Assembly (NCBI RefSeq): GCF_013520985.1
Contig: NZ_JACDTY010000001.1
Span: forward strand, 372,001-436,000
DNA length: 64,000 nucleotides
Direction: 5' to 3'
DNA from: Mesorhizobium neociceri
Lineage (GTDB): Bacteria; Pseudomonadota; Alphaproteobacteria; Rhizobiales; Rhizobiaceae
Positions within the stretch are counted from its first letter, which is position 1. The number at the start of each line of letters is the position of its first letter. The position numbers and the translations under genes were made by a program. Below are positions 25,525-35,369 of the stretch, in pieces. The notes under the pieces were generated by a model, which had not been told where the DNA came from, made no database searches, and was given only the letters and a program-made list of their open reading frames with translations.

Positions 25525-26696
25525 TTTCCAGACTTCTCCAGTTCGGCAAGGATTTCTTCGGTGTGTTCGCCAAGGCGCGGCGAGGGACGCTCATAAACCA
25601 GCGGCGTGCCGGACATCACCATCGGCGCGCGCACCGACGGCAGACGGTTGCCGTGGCCATCGTCGAGGTCGAGGCGCATGCCGCGCGCGATGGTCTGCGG
25701 GTCCGCAAACATCTGGCCGATATTGTTGATCGGGCTCGCCGGCACGCTTGCCGCCTCGAGTTTCGCCAGCAGCGGATCACGATCCCAGTTCTTGAGGACC
25801 TCGATCATGTGCTCGCGCAATTTCACCCGGCTGGCGACGCGGGCCGGGTTGGTGGCGAAATCAGGGTTCGCTGAGAGATGGTCGAGACCGACAGCGGCGC
25901 AGAATTTGGTAAACTGGCCGTCATTGCCGACCGCCAGGATGATGTGGCCGTCCCTGACCGGCACAACCTCATAGGGCGCAATGTTCATATGTGCATTGCC
26001 CATCTGCACCGGCGACTTGCCGGAGACGAGGTAGTTGAGGTTCTGGTTGCCGAGCGCCGAGATCTGGGTGTCGAACAGCGCCATGTCGATGTGCTGGCCG
26101 TCGCCGGTCTGCTCGGCGTGGCGAAGCGCTGCCTGAATAGCGATGACGGAATAGAGGCCGGTGAAGATATCGGAGATGGCGACGCCGGCCTTTTGCGGCT
26201 CGCGCCCGGCCTCGCCGGTGATCGACATCATGCCGGCCATGGCCTGGATGATGAAGTCGTAGCCGGCACGTGGCGCGTAAGGCCCGTCCTGGCCGAAGCC
26301 GGTGATCGAGCAGTAGACAAGCTTTGGATTGATCCCCTTCAGGCTCTCATAGTCGAGCCCGTACTTTTTGAGCCCGCCGAGTTTGAAGTTCTCGATCAGC
26401 ACGTCGGCCGTGGCGACCAGCCGGCGCACCGTCTCGGCCCCTCCGGGCGTCGAGAAATCGACCGCGATGGAGCGCTTGCCGCGATTGCAGGAGTGGTAAT
26501 AGGCGGCCGACAGGTTCTCGCCGTCATGGCTCATGACGAAGGGCGGACCCCATTTGCGGGTATCGTCGCCGCCATCGGGGCTCTCGACCTTGATGACATC
26601 GGCGCCGAGATCGGCCAGCAGCTGTCCGGCCCATGGCCCGGCCAGGATGCGGGCCAGTTCGATAATTCGGACGCCTTTCAGCGGAGGTTCAGCCAT
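25521..26696 (-). CDS. CaiB/BaiF family CoA-transferase
   Basis: A 391-residue class III CoA-transferase. The start PLKGVRIIELARILAGPWAGQLLADLGADVIKVE is typical, with GDDTRKWGPPF, NRGKRSIAVDF and the region DVLIENFKLGGLKKYGLDYE. The catalytic Asp is expected near GQHIDMALFD around 205-214. The enzyme moves CoA between carboxylic acids. First of a two-gene minus-strand operon with the ThDP enzyme. A formyl-CoA transferase plus oxalyl-CoA decarboxylase pair was considered, but the partner does not look like an oxalyl-CoA decarboxylase. Substrate unknown. Confidence 0.87.
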   Translation of the reverse strand: MAEPPLKGVRIIELARILAGPWAGQLLADLGADVIKVESPDGGDDTRKWGPPFVMSHDGENLSAAYYHSCNRGKRSIAVDFSTPGGAETVRRLVATADVLIENFKLGGLKKYGLDYESLKGINPKLVYCSITGFGQDGPYAPRAGYDFIIQAMAGMMSITGEAGREPQKAGVAISDIFTGLYSVIAIQAALRHAEQTGDGQHIDMALFDTQISALGNQNLNYLVSGKSPVQMGNAHMNIAPYEVVPVRDGHIILAVGNDGQFTKFCAAVGLDHLSANPDFATNPARVASRVKLREHMIEVLKNWDRDPLLAKLEAASVPASPINNIGQMFADPQTIARGMRLDLDDGHGNRLPSVRAPMVMSGTPLVYERPSPRLGEHTEEILAELEKSGK

Positions 26697-26776
26697 AAAT
26701 CACCAGATGGGTCGGAAGTGCAGCCTCTATCAACACCCGATGCGGCTGTCACGAGCGTTGCGGTAGGCCAGTACGG

Positions 26777-27709
26777 TCACCGTTTGAGAACGCTGTCGGC
26801 CCAGGCAGCGAAATCGTTCATGACGGTGTCGCGGTTCACCTCGTTCAGGCTTTCGTGGCGGGTGTCGGCGTAAACCTTTGAAACCAGATTCGAAAAGCCC
26901 ATCTTGCGCATGCGTTTGGCGAGATGATCGATGCCTTTGCCATAGTCGGAAGCCGGGTCTTTTTCGCCGCCGACGATGCTGACCGGGAGGTCGCGCCTTA
27001 TGCTGGCAAATCCGCCATCCTTACCGCCATTCTGCGCCATCTGGACGACATCGTGCCACATCGAGATCGAGGCGTCCCAGCCGCAGAGCGGATCGGCGAT
27101 GTATTTCGCCACCTCCGCCTCGTCGCGCGACAGCCAGTCGAACAGCGTCTTGTGGTTGGGCACCGCCTTGCCCCAGGCCTGGAAGGTGAGCCTGGGCAAG
27201 ATACGCGAGGGAACGTCGGAGCCTAGCCGGAAGCGCTCATAGGCCAGGATAGCGAACGCAAGCTGTCCAAGCAGGCCAGCTGAGAAATTGCCGTTCCAGA
27301 TCGCGGCGGCGTGGACGCGTGGCGAGTGCGCCAGGAGGTAGTTGAGCGCCACCGATGCACCCATCGAATGGCCGAACAGGATGACCGGCAGGCCGGGCTG
27401 CTCCTTCGCGATGAGATCGTGGACGGCGTCGACATCGGCGATCACCTTGGCGGGGCCATCGGTCCCGGCGAACCTGCCGAGCGGGGCATCGGGCGCCTTG
27501 GTCGCGCCGTGGCCGCGATGGTCGTGGACGTAGACATGGATGCCGCGCGGCGCGAGGTAGTCGGCGAAGCGGGCGTAGCGCGCGGCGTGCTCGGCAAGGC
27601 CGTGATTGATCTGGACGACCGCGCGCGGAGAGCCGCTCGCGTGCTTCACATAAAGGTTGAGCGTGGCCCCAGTTGGTGAGGCCAGCGTCGTCTGTCTGTC
27701 AAATGCCAT
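26777..27709 (-). CDS. Alpha/beta hydrolase, monoacylglycerol-lipase-like
   Basis: A 310-residue alpha/beta hydrolase of the serine aminopeptidase S33 (monoglyceride lipase) type. The oxyanion region INHGLAEHAARYARFADYL is near 33-51, VYVHDHRGHGATK follows, and the nucleophile elbow is VILFGHSMGASVALNYLL near 107-124. The acid (GGEKDPASDYGKG) and His (DTRHESLNE near 284) complete the triad. It likely cleaves glycerol or lysophospholipid esters. The ATG at 27709 gives the family start; an upstream in-frame start adds an Arg-rich stretch with no counterpart. Confidence 0.87.
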   Translation of the reverse strand: MAFDRQTTLASPTGATLNLYVKHASGSPRAVVQINHGLAEHAARYARFADYLAPRGIHVYVHDHRGHGATKAPDAPLGRFAGTDGPAKVIADVDAVHDLIAKEQPGLPVILFGHSMGASVALNYLLAHSPRVHAAAIWNGNFSAGLLGQLAFAILAYERFRLGSDVPSRILPRLTFQAWGKAVPNHKTLFDWLSRDEAEVAKYIADPLCGWDASISMWHDVVQMAQNGGKDGGFASIRRDLPVSIVGGEKDPASDYGKGIDHLAKRMRKMGFSNLVSKVYADTRHESLNEVNRDTVMNDFAAWADSVLKR

Positions 27710-27878
27710 GTCTCGCTCCCGTCGGCGACTGTTGGGCGACGGCGCGACCGACGTCAAGGGAGGTCGGGAAGCGCCAGCCGCACCTTGTGGAGATTGTTTT
27801 TGCGGCGGACGAAAGAAATCGTAATTCTGACATGTCGTACGTTTCTAGCTTGCGGCATTAAACGCTAGGAGTGCTGGA

Positions 27879-28886
27879 ATGCGGATATCGGCGATATGGG
27901 CTGCGGTGTTGGTGGCGCTGGCCAGCGCAGGCATGGTGCAAGCCGATGTGAAGATGAGCGGCTCGTTCGTCGCCGATGCCGCATGTCCGGCGACACAGGC
28001 GATCAAGAGCGGCAAGAACCCGGGCAATGTTTCGACGACTGCCGGGCAAAGCTATGATCTCCTGGCCGGTAACAAGGATGCGCCGACGCATTACCTCATC
28101 CGCGTGCCCGGCGCCGATCCGGAGCGTCGCTGGGTCAAGATCAGCTGCGGCCATGTCTCAGGCGGTAGCGCCTCCACCCAGCCGGCGGCCCCAGCCGATC
28201 AGGGCAAGCCTGCAGCTTCGGGAAAGCCCGAATATGTCTTTGCGCTGAGCTGGCAGCCGGCCTTCTGCGAAACCAAGTCGAGCAAGCCCGAATGCCAGGC
28301 GCAGACGGCGGGCGGTTTCGACGCCTCGCATTTCACCTTGCACGGCCTGTGGCCGCAGCCGAACGGCAACTTCTATTGCCAGGTGCCGGCAAGCGACAAG
28401 GCCAATGACAATCCGGCCCACTGGGCCGACCTGCCGCCGGTCGATCTCGATGCCAATACGCGCGCCGAGCTCGATCAGGTGATGCCGGGCACGGCGTCCA
28501 AGCTCGAACGGCACGAGTGGATCAAGCATGGCACCTGCTATGGCAAGAGCCAGCAGGAGTATTTTGCCGAGGCGTTGAATCTGATGCGGGCGGTGAATGC
28601 CTCGCCGGTGCGTGAGCTCTTCACCAAGAATGTCGGCAAGCAGCTGACCTCGGACCAGATCCGCAAGGCCTTCGACAGCGCTTTCGGTGCCGGGGCAGGC
28701 GCGCGGGTGCGCGTCTCTTGCCTGGTCGATCCGTCGAGCGGCAGGCGGCTGATCGGCGAGCTGACGCTCGGCCTGACCGGCCCGATCGGCCCGAACAGTT
28801 CGCTGGGCAGCCTGATGCTTGCCTCGGCGCCGACGACCAAGGCCGGCTGCCCGAAGGGGTCGGTCGATGCGGCGGGGTTCCAGTAG
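27879..28886 (+). CDS. Exported ribonuclease T2 family protein
   Basis: A 335-residue exported RNase. A signal peptide ends near MVQADV (about 23). An N-terminal extra domain (about 25-90, CPATQAIKSGKNPG and RVPGADPERRWVKISC) and a Pro/Ala-rich linker precede the T2 domain. Both catalytic motifs are present: FTLHGLWP near 152-159 and HEWIKHGTCYG near 213-223, with the two His of the active site. T2 enzymes cut RNA in periplasm or medium. Ribosome site AGGAG precedes the ATG. No immunity or inhibitor gene is obvious next to it. Confidence 0.9.
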   Translation: MRISAIWAAVLVALASAGMVQADVKMSGSFVADAACPATQAIKSGKNPGNVSTTAGQSYDLLAGNKDAPTHYLIRVPGADPERRWVKISCGHVSGGSASTQPAAPADQGKPAASGKPEYVFALSWQPAFCETKSSKPECQAQTAGGFDASHFTLHGLWPQPNGNFYCQVPASDKANDNPAHWADLPPVDLDANTRAELDQVMPGTASKLERHEWIKHGTCYGKSQQEYFAEALNLMRAVNASPVRELFTKNVGKQLTSDQIRKAFDSAFGAGAGARVRVSCLVDPSSGRRLIGELTLGLTGPIGPNSSLGSLMLASAPTTKAGCPKGSVDAAGFQ

Positions 28887-28945
28887 GATATCCGTCTGTC
28901 GCTCGGCAGTGACGCGGTGATATGGTCTGGTCGGCGGGGGTGGCG

Positions 28946-29560
28946 ATGAGTGGCATGACATCAGGCGCGCTGGCGCGGCTGGCTTTCTGGGCCAGGGGAA
29001 TGACCGCAATCCAGGACGGCCGCATGGAGTGGCCTGGCTTTTCCTATACCGATGCGGAATGGGCGCGCATGCGCGCGCTTGCCGCGCCGATCGGGGCCGG
29101 CCACTACCAGCTGTTCACGATGGTCAATGCCGCGATTTTCATCGCCATTGCCGCGCTCGGCATCGCCTGTGTCTTCCTGCCGCTGGCAACCCTGTTGTTT
29201 CCGGTGCCGGCCGAGACCAGCGCGCTCAAATTCTCGGCTCTGCTGGCGGCGTGCGCCTTCCTGATCATCGGGCTAGGCCTGCCGGTCTCCATGCGCCTGT
29301 CGAGCATGTTTCTTACCTCCAAGGAGATGCGCGCCGGTCTTGTCGTGGAAGCCGGCGATGAGGCACTGGCGGCAAAAGTGTCTTGGCAGATCAACCGGAT
29401 CATGCTCATCATGTGCGGCCTGCTGGTGCCGGGCATCCTGCTGTTCATCGCCTATGATATCGATGCCGGTCCGATCATCACCACGCTGAAATGGCTGGCG
29501 ATCGTGCTGATGGCCGTCTCGGTTGCGGTCGGCGCGTTGCAGCAGCGTAAGCGGAGCTGA
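28946..29560 (+). CDS. Hypothetical membrane protein, four helices
   Basis: A 204-residue protein with about four membrane helices (roughly 56-76, 88-108, 144-162 and 172-190) and a soluble N-terminal part (GFSYTDAEWARMRALAAPIGAGHYQLF). No family recognised. The ATG at 28946 with a G-rich ribosome site just upstream is preferred; an in-frame ATG at 28922 is possible. It follows the RNase T2 gene by about 60 bases and converges on the diguanylate cyclase gene. Confidence 0.65.
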   Translation: MSGMTSGALARLAFWARGMTAIQDGRMEWPGFSYTDAEWARMRALAAPIGAGHYQLFTMVNAAIFIAIAALGIACVFLPLATLLFPVPAETSALKFSALLAACAFLIIGLGLPVSMRLSSMFLTSKEMRAGLVVEAGDEALAAKVSWQINRIMLIMCGLLVPGILLFIAYDIDAGPIITTLKWLAIVLMAVSVAVGALQQRKRS

Positions 29561-29575
29561 CAGCGTCGGTGGGCG

Positions 29576-30859
29576 TCAGCCGCCGATGCCGCGTGTGAGT
29601 GTCCGCGCGCCAAAATCTTCGGCATCGTCCCTGGTTTCGCCGATGACGCGGTCGCGGCCGGTGGACTTGGCCTTGTAGAGACGTTCATCGGCAAGGGCGA
29701 AGAGATCGGCAAGCGAGCCGACCGCCTCGTTGACGGTGGCGACGCCGGCGCTGACGCTGATGTCGAAGCGGTTTGCGGACGCCTTGACGGCATTGCGGAT
29801 GTTTTCGCCAAGCAATCTGGCGACCGGATGCGGTTGCGAACAGAGGATGGCGAACTCCTCGCCGCCGATCCTGAAGACCTGATCCTGCGCGCCGGCTGCC
29901 TGGGTCAGCACCTGGGCGATCGATCTCAGCACCCTGTCGCCTTCGGCGTGGCCGAAGCGATCGTTGATCGATTTGAAATGATCGACGTCGACGATCAACA
30001 GGCTGAGCGGCTGGGCCGCGCGCAGGCTGACGGCAACCGACTTTTCGCCATCGCTGTCAAAACGTCCCCTGTGCAACAGGCCGGTGAGGCCGTCGCGGCC
30101 GACATGTTCGACCAGGGCTTCGTAGCGCTCGCGGTAGGTCAAGGTGTCGAATACGTCGGACAATCCACGCGCTGCCACGACCTGTCGCGTCTCAAACCAC
30201 CTGAGGTAGGCGACAAGCATGGCGCTGTAGGCAAAAGCGGCACCCATCTTGGCGAACCAACCGCCGAAAAAGACCGCGATCGGCGCGCCGGCGACGAAAT
30301 GCAGGGCGGTGAAAAATCCGGCCTGGTCGAAGGTGAGCACACAGGCGACCGAAATCAGGATGCGGGTGAACTGCGTCTTGCGCAGGTAGCGCCCGAGCTT
30401 TTCGTAAAGCAGGATGATCAGGATGGCGTCGACGAAGAGCAGTGTCGTGCCCCACACCATCAGCCAGCCCATCTGGTCGATGAAGCCGATATCGGGAAGT
30501 TTGCCGCCGGAGAGGGCCGAAATGTCATGCAGGCGCAGGATCAGCACCAGCCCGATCATCAAGGCGTTGCCCAGCAGCAAGCCATAGATGGGCTGCCGTA
30601 CCTTTGCCGCGTCCTCCTTCATGTAGAGCAGAAGCAGCATCACCAGCTTGCCGGAGAACAGCACCGCCGAACCCGGCGAGACCATGCCGAAGGGCAAAGC
30701 GACGTAGAAGACGCTGGCAAGATAGGTTTCGAGGAAATGCATGGCGCCGAGCGCGCAGACAAAGACGCCGAGACCGATGCGGTCCCTGAAGCGGAACAGC
30801 GTGACCATGACGCTGAAGTAGACGACCGCTTCGGCAAGGAGCAGGAAACTGTTCAGCAC
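29576..30859 (-). CDS. Membrane-bound GGDEF diguanylate cyclase
   Basis: A 427-residue protein with six or seven N-terminal membrane helices (about 1-220) followed by a GGDEF domain (about 255-415). The active-site loop is GGEEFAIL near 345-352, with DVDHFKSINDRFGHAEGD giving metal and substrate contacts. It should make cyclic di-GMP from GTP at the inner membrane. No clear RXXD inhibitory site was identified. The frame starts with a GTG at 30859. It stands alone between convergent and divergent neighbours. Confidence 0.9.
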   Translation of the reverse strand: MLNSFLLLAEAVVYFSVMVTLFRFRDRIGLGVFVCALGAMHFLETYLASVFYVALPFGMVSPGSAVLFSGKLVMLLLLYMKEDAAKVRQPIYGLLLGNALMIGLVLILRLHDISALSGGKLPDIGFIDQMGWLMVWGTTLLFVDAILIILLYEKLGRYLRKTQFTRILISVACVLTFDQAGFFTALHFVAGAPIAVFFGGWFAKMGAAFAYSAMLVAYLRWFETRQVVAARGLSDVFDTLTYRERYEALVEHVGRDGLTGLLHRGRFDSDGEKSVAVSLRAAQPLSLLIVDVDHFKSINDRFGHAEGDRVLRSIAQVLTQAAGAQDQVFRIGGEEFAILCSQPHPVARLLGENIRNAVKASANRFDISVSAGVATVNEAVGSLADLFALADERLYKAKSTGRDRVIGETRDDAEDFGARTLTRGIGG

Positions 30860-31100
30860 TGCCGTCGGTCCGATCTCTGTTCTCTCGATCGCGGAAGGCC
30901 AGCGATCCCATCCGATCCTGTTTTGACGCTGAAGGGTTAAAAGGAGATTTCAGCACGCCTGCGACCGGCGGAAAACTTGGGGGACAGCGCACATCCGGCC
31001 TGAAATGGCAAAAGCGATTGCCGTTCGGCCCGGCATCGCCTACATAGCGCGCAACCTCCATTCAATCCGACATTTTCGGTCAATCATCAGGGAAGCGCGC

Positions 31101-32750
31101 GTGGCACGCCAGTTCATCTATCACATGGCCGGCCTCAACAAGGCCTATGGCACCAAGAAGGTGCTCGAGAACATTCATCTGTCCTTCTACCCGGACGCCA
31201 AGATCGGCATCCTCGGCCCCAACGGTTCGGGCAAGTCGACGATCCTCAAGATCATGGCCGGTCTCGACAAGGAGTGGAACGGCGAAGCCTGGCTCGCCGA
31301 AGGCGCCACCGTCGGCTATCTGGCGCAGGAGCCGGCGCTCGATCCGAAGAAGACGGTGTTCGAGAACATCATGGAAGGCGTCGCCGCCAAGACCGCCATC
31401 ATCGAGCGTTACAATGAATTGATGATGAACTACTCCGACGAGACGGCGGACGAGTCCGCCAAGCTCCAGGACGAGATGGACCGGCTCAACCTGTGGGATC
31501 TCGAACAGCAGGTCGAGATGGCGATGGAAGCGCTGGGCTGCCCGCCCAAGGATTCCGAGGTCACCAAGCTGTCGGGCGGCGAGCGCCGCCGCGTCGCGCT
31601 CTGCCAGTTGCTGCTGCGCCAGCCCGATCTGCTGCTGCTCGACGAACCGACCAACCATCTCGACGCCGAGACCACGGCCTGGCTGGAAAAGCATCTGCGC
31701 GCCTATCCCGGTGCGGTGATGATCATCACCCACGATCGCTACTTCCTCGACAATGTCACCGGATGGATCCTCGAACTCGATCGTGGCCGCGGCATTCCCT
31801 ATGAGGGCAACTACACCAAATACCTCGAAGCAAAGGCCAAGCGCCTCAAGCAGGAGGGCCGCGAGGACGATGCCCGCCAGCGCGCCATCGGCCGCGAACG
31901 CGAGTGGATCCAGTCCAGCCCCAAAGCCCGCCAGACCAAGTCGAAGGCGCGTATCCAGGCCTTCCAGGACCTGCTGGATGCAGCCGACAAGCGGCGGCCG
32001 ACAGACACCCAGATCGTCATTCCGCATGGCGAGCGGCTCGGCAATGTGGTGATCGAGGTCGACGGCCTGTCGAAGGGGTTCGGCGACACGCTTTTGATCG
32101 AAGGGCTGGAATTCAAGCTGCCGCCGGGCGGCATTGTCGGCGTTATCGGCCCCAACGGCGCCGGCAAGACGACGCTGTTTCGCATGATCACCGGCCAGGA
32201 AAAGCCGGATGCCGGCACGGTCCGGGTCGGCGAGACGGTCAAGCTCGGCTATGTCGACCAGAGCCGCGATGCGCTCGATCCGTCAAAGACGGTGTGGGAA
32301 GAGATTTCCGGCGGCGCCGAAGTGGTCAAGCTCGGCAAGTTCGAGGCCAACACGCGCGCCTATTGCGCGTCGTTCAACTTCCGTGGCGGCGACCAGCAGC
32401 AGAAGGTCGGCAACCTCTCCGGCGGCCAGCGCAACCGCGTGCATTTGGCCAAGATGCTGAAGACCGGCGGCAATGTGCTGCTGCTCGACGAACCGACCAA
32501 CGATCTCGACACGGAAACGCTGGCGGCACTCGAAGACGCGCTGGAAAACTTCGGCGGCTGCGCCGTCATCATCTCGCACGATCGTATGTTCCTCGACCGT
32601 TTGGCGACGCATATCCTCGCCTTCGAGGGTGACAGCCATGTCGAATGGTTCGAGGGCAATTTCGAGGACTACGAGCAGGACAAGATCCGCCGGCTCGGCC
32701 CCGAAGCCGTCAACCCGCACCGCATGACCTACAAGAGGCTGACGCGGTAA
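31101..32750 (+). CDS. ettA: Energy-dependent translational throttle protein EttA
   Basis: A 549-residue ABC-F protein with two ATPase domains and no membrane part, acting on the ribosome to gate early elongation by energy state. Domain one has GPNGSGKST near 40-48, LSGGERRRVALCQLLL and LLLDEPTNHLDAET. The linker helices are around 245-310. Domain two has GPNGAGKTT near 355 and LSGGQRNRVHLAKML with LLLDEPTNDLDTET. The GTG at 31101 follows AGGGAAG and gives the canonical start; longer starts lack support. Confidence 0.95.
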   Translation: MARQFIYHMAGLNKAYGTKKVLENIHLSFYPDAKIGILGPNGSGKSTILKIMAGLDKEWNGEAWLAEGATVGYLAQEPALDPKKTVFENIMEGVAAKTAIIERYNELMMNYSDETADESAKLQDEMDRLNLWDLEQQVEMAMEALGCPPKDSEVTKLSGGERRRVALCQLLLRQPDLLLLDEPTNHLDAETTAWLEKHLRAYPGAVMIITHDRYFLDNVTGWILELDRGRGIPYEGNYTKYLEAKAKRLKQEGREDDARQRAIGREREWIQSSPKARQTKSKARIQAFQDLLDAADKRRPTDTQIVIPHGERLGNVVIEVDGLSKGFGDTLLIEGLEFKLPPGGIVGVIGPNGAGKTTLFRMITGQEKPDAGTVRVGETVKLGYVDQSRDALDPSKTVWEEISGGAEVVKLGKFEANTRAYCASFNFRGGDQQQKVGNLSGGQRNRVHLAKMLKTGGNVLLLDEPTNDLDTETLAALEDALENFGGCAVIISHDRMFLDRLATHILAFEGDSHVEWFEGNFEDYEQDKIRRLGPEAVNPHRMTYKRLTR

Positions 32751-32813
32751 GGCTGGCAGCGATCCGTTGCAGGCGATGTTCGTTTGACCTAAATTGATCA
32801 GGTGGAGTCGTCC

Positions 32814-33062
32814 ATGATCACAGTCAAACTGCCGCAAAAAGCCGAGAAGCTGCTGGCCGATATGGCAAAGGCCAGCGGCCGCACTGTCGATCAGGTCGCA
32901 ACCGAAGCGATCCTCGAGGCGATCGAGGATTGGCATGACGCCGCGATCGCGGATGAACGCCTGAGAGACGATGACGGTGTGCGCATTCCGCTGGATGAAA
33001 TGATGCGGAAGATCGAACGTCGTGAAATCGAGGAGCGTCGCAAGAAGCCTGCCGCTGAATGA
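32814..33062 (+). CDS. Ribbon-helix-helix antitoxin, CopG/RelB-like
   Basis: An 82-residue small protein whose first 50 residues (ITVKLPQKAEKLLADMAKASGRTVDQVATEAILEAIED) form a ribbon-helix-helix DNA-binding and dimer fold, followed by a charged C-terminal tail that would wrap the toxin. The ATG at 32814 has GGTGGAG seven bases upstream; a GTG at 32802 would overlap it. The stop overlaps the toxin start by ATGA, the standard antitoxin-first type II arrangement. Confidence 0.8.
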   Translation: MITVKLPQKAEKLLADMAKASGRTVDQVATEAILEAIEDWHDAAIADERLRDDDGVRIPLDEMMRKIERREIEERRKKPAAE

Positions 33063-33325
33063 CCTGGCGTGTCGAGTTCACGCCTCGCGCCGAGAAAGAC
33101 ATCGAACGGCTTTCCACGAAAGATCAACGGCGCATCTTGGAGTTCCTCACTCAAAGAGTTTCGGCGCACCCCAATCCGAGGGCCCTGGCCAAACGCCTGA
33201 CGGGCACCAAGGAAGAGGCTTGGCGGTTTCGCGTCGGGGACTACAGGATCATCACTCAGTTCCAGGACAGCCGGCTTGTCGTGCTGGTCGTGGAGGTCGG
33301 CAATCGTCGTGAGGTCTATCGATGA
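33059..33325 (+). CDS. RelE/ParE family toxin
   Basis: An 88-residue basic protein of the RelE/ParE fold: [28 protein letters not shown] at the N-terminus and [14 protein letters not shown] with [15 protein letters not shown] at the C-terminus, where the basic and Tyr residues of RelE-type RNases sit. It probably cuts mRNA on the ribosome when its antitoxin decays (family knowledge). The start overlaps the antitoxin stop, and its own stop overlaps the tam start by ATGA, so all three genes are translationally coupled. Confidence 0.85.
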   Translation: MTWRVEFTPRAEKDIERLSTKDQRRILEFLTQRVSAHPNPRALAKRLTGTKEEAWRFRVGDYRIITQFQDSRLVVLVVEVGNRREVYR

Positions 33326-34110
33326 GCAGCACAACAAAAAAACCCGATTGGTCCGCCGCCCAATATCTGAAATTCGAGGATGAGCGCACGCGGCCGGCGC
33401 GTGATCTGGTCGCGCAGGTGCCGGTGGATTTTCCGCGCCGGGTGGTCGACATCGGTTGCGGGCCGGGCAATTCGACAGAGCTGCTGGTCGAGCGCTGGCC
33501 GGATGCTGAGGTCAGCGGCTTCGACACCTCGCCCGACATGATCGAAAAGGCGAGGGCGCGCCTGCCCAGCGTCAATTTCGACCTCGCCGATGCCTCGACA
33601 TGGCAGCCGGCAGAGCCGGTCAACGTCATCTTCGCCAATGCGGTGTTCCAGTGGCTGCCCACCCATCCAGCTGTCCTTCAGCGGCTGATGGGCTTTCTCG
33701 CGCCCGGCGGCGCGCTCGCCGTCCAGATGCCCGACAATCTGCTTGAGCCCTCGCATCAGCTGATGCGCGAGACCGCGGCCGAAATGCCGTTCAGTGCCAA
33801 GATGGCGGGGGCCGCGCGCGGGCCGTTGCCGCCGGTATCGTTCTACTACGACCTGTTGTCGCCACTCTCCGACCGGGTGGATATCTGGCATACGGCCTAC
33901 AATCATCCGCTGGCCGACGCCGAGGCGATCGTCGAATGGGTGAAGTCGACGGGGCTGAAGCCTTTCCTCGATCCGCTGGAAGCCGGCGAGCGCGAGATGT
34001 TCCTCGACAGCTACACGGTCAAGATAAAACAGGCCTATCCGAAGACCGCAAACGGCAAGGTGTTGCTGCGCTTTCCGCGCATCTTCATCGTCGCCAAGCA
34101 CGCCGGCTAG
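33322..34110 (+). CDS. tam: Trans-aconitate 2-methyltransferase
   Basis: A 262-residue SAM-dependent methyltransferase close to Tam. Signatures are [21 protein letters not shown] near 9-29, motif [16 protein letters not shown] near 40-54, [16 protein letters not shown] and [10 protein letters not shown]. Tam esterifies trans-aconitate, which otherwise inhibits the citric acid cycle enzyme aconitase. The start overlaps the RelE-type toxin stop by ATGA, an unusual coupling of a metabolic gene to a toxin-antitoxin pair. Confidence 0.9.
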   Translation: MSSTTKKPDWSAAQYLKFEDERTRPARDLVAQVPVDFPRRVVDIGCGPGNSTELLVERWPDAEVSGFDTSPDMIEKARARLPSVNFDLADASTWQPAEPVNVIFANAVFQWLPTHPAVLQRLMGFLAPGGALAVQMPDNLLEPSHQLMRETAAEMPFSAKMAGAARGPLPPVSFYYDLLSPLSDRVDIWHTAYNHPLADAEAIVEWVKSTGLKPFLDPLEAGEREMFLDSYTVKIKQAYPKTANGKVLLRFPRIFIVAKHAG

Positions 34111-34247
34111 GGCTCTGCGCCTGATGACATCCTGCCGCAGCCTGTGGTTTAAGTCGGCGTAAACCGGCCGAGTGAGAAAACTGTTGCGCCGAAGCGTCTC
34201 GGCGCCCACATGAGACCGCAACGCCTGCGGATGGGACGGACTGAAAC

Positions 34248-35369
34248 ATGCATCGCGTCATCATCAGCGGCATCGGCGTTGAAATCCCTGAAGCCAAGAT
34301 CACCAATGAAGAACTGGTCGCCAGCTTCAATGCCTGGGTCGACACGGAGAATGCGCGTCGCCAAGGCACGGATGAGACGCCGCTGCAGAAATCCGACAGC
34401 GCCTTCATCGTCCACGCCTCCGGCGTCCAGACCCGCCATGTCATCGAGCGGGAAGGCATCCTCGACCCGACCCGCATGGCGCCGCGCATCCCGGCGCGGC
34501 CCGACGATGCGCTTTCGCTGCAAGCCGAGTTCGGCGTGGCCGCAGCCAGCAAGGCGCTCGACCATGCCGGCCTGATGCCATCCGACATCGACCTGGTGAT
34601 CTGTTCGGCCTCGCACCAGCAGCGGCCCTATCCGGCGATAGCCATCGAAATGCAGGAGGCTCTGGGCACCAAGGGCGCCGGCTTCGACATGGGGCTTGGT
34701 TGCTCGTCGGCGGCAGCAGCCTTGCACATTGCGGTCAATCTGGTGCGGACGGGCGCGCACAAACGCGTGCTGGTGGTTACCCCGGAGATCATCACCGGCC
34801 ATCTCAATTTCCGCGACCGGCAGACGCATTTCATCTTCGGCGACGCGTCCGTGGCGATGGTGGTCGAGGGGCTGGCCAAGGGCGAGAAGCGGCCGGGGCG
34901 TTTCGAGGTGCTGGACACGCGCACCTGGACGCAGATGTCGAACAACATCCGCACCAATCTGGGCTATCACACCCGCACCGCCCAGGACGATCCTTACATG
35001 ATCAGCCTCGAGGGCAATCTGATCAAACAGGTCGGCAACAAGGTGTTCAAGGAAGTCACTGTCGCCGGTCACAAATTCATCGTCGAATTCCTCGCCGAGC
35101 ACGGGTTGACGCCGCAAGCCGTCAGGCGCTTCTGGCTGCATCAGGCCAATGCGCGGATGAACGCGATGATCCTGAAGCTGGCTTTCGGCCACGAGGTTGA
35201 CCATGACCGTGCGCCGATGGTGTTGGAGCGGCTCGGCAACACCGCCGGCGCCGGCGCCATCATCGCGCTCTCGGAAAACCACGCCGACATGAAGCCCGGC
35301 GATTTCGGCGTGCTGTGCGCGTTTGGCGCAGGGTATTCGATTGGTGGCGCGCTGCTCAGGATGTTATGA
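34248..35369 (+). CDS. Beta-ketoacyl-ACP synthase III-like protein
   Basis: A 373-residue thiolase-fold enzyme related to FabH but longer. The catalytic Cys lies in FDMGLGCSSAAAAL near 146-159, the His in FWLHQANARMN near 294-304, and the Asn in LGNTAGAGA near 326-334. There is an extra N-terminal region (NAWVDTENARRQGTDETPLQKSD). FabH-type enzymes start fatty acid chains from an acyl-CoA and malonyl-ACP; the longer form may prefer a different starter. It stands alone after tam. Symbol withheld because the primary fabH normally sits with plsX. Confidence 0.85.
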   Translation: MHRVIISGIGVEIPEAKITNEELVASFNAWVDTENARRQGTDETPLQKSDSAFIVHASGVQTRHVIEREGILDPTRMAPRIPARPDDALSLQAEFGVAAASKALDHAGLMPSDIDLVICSASHQQRPYPAIAIEMQEALGTKGAGFDMGLGCSSAAAALHIAVNLVRTGAHKRVLVVTPEIITGHLNFRDRQTHFIFGDASVAMVVEGLAKGEKRPGRFEVLDTRTWTQMSNNIRTNLGYHTRTAQDDPYMISLEGNLIKQVGNKVFKEVTVAGHKFIVEFLAEHGLTPQAVRRFWLHQANARMNAMILKLAFGHEVDHDRAPMVLERLGNTAGAGAIIALSENHADMKPGDFGVLCAFGAGYSIGGALLRML

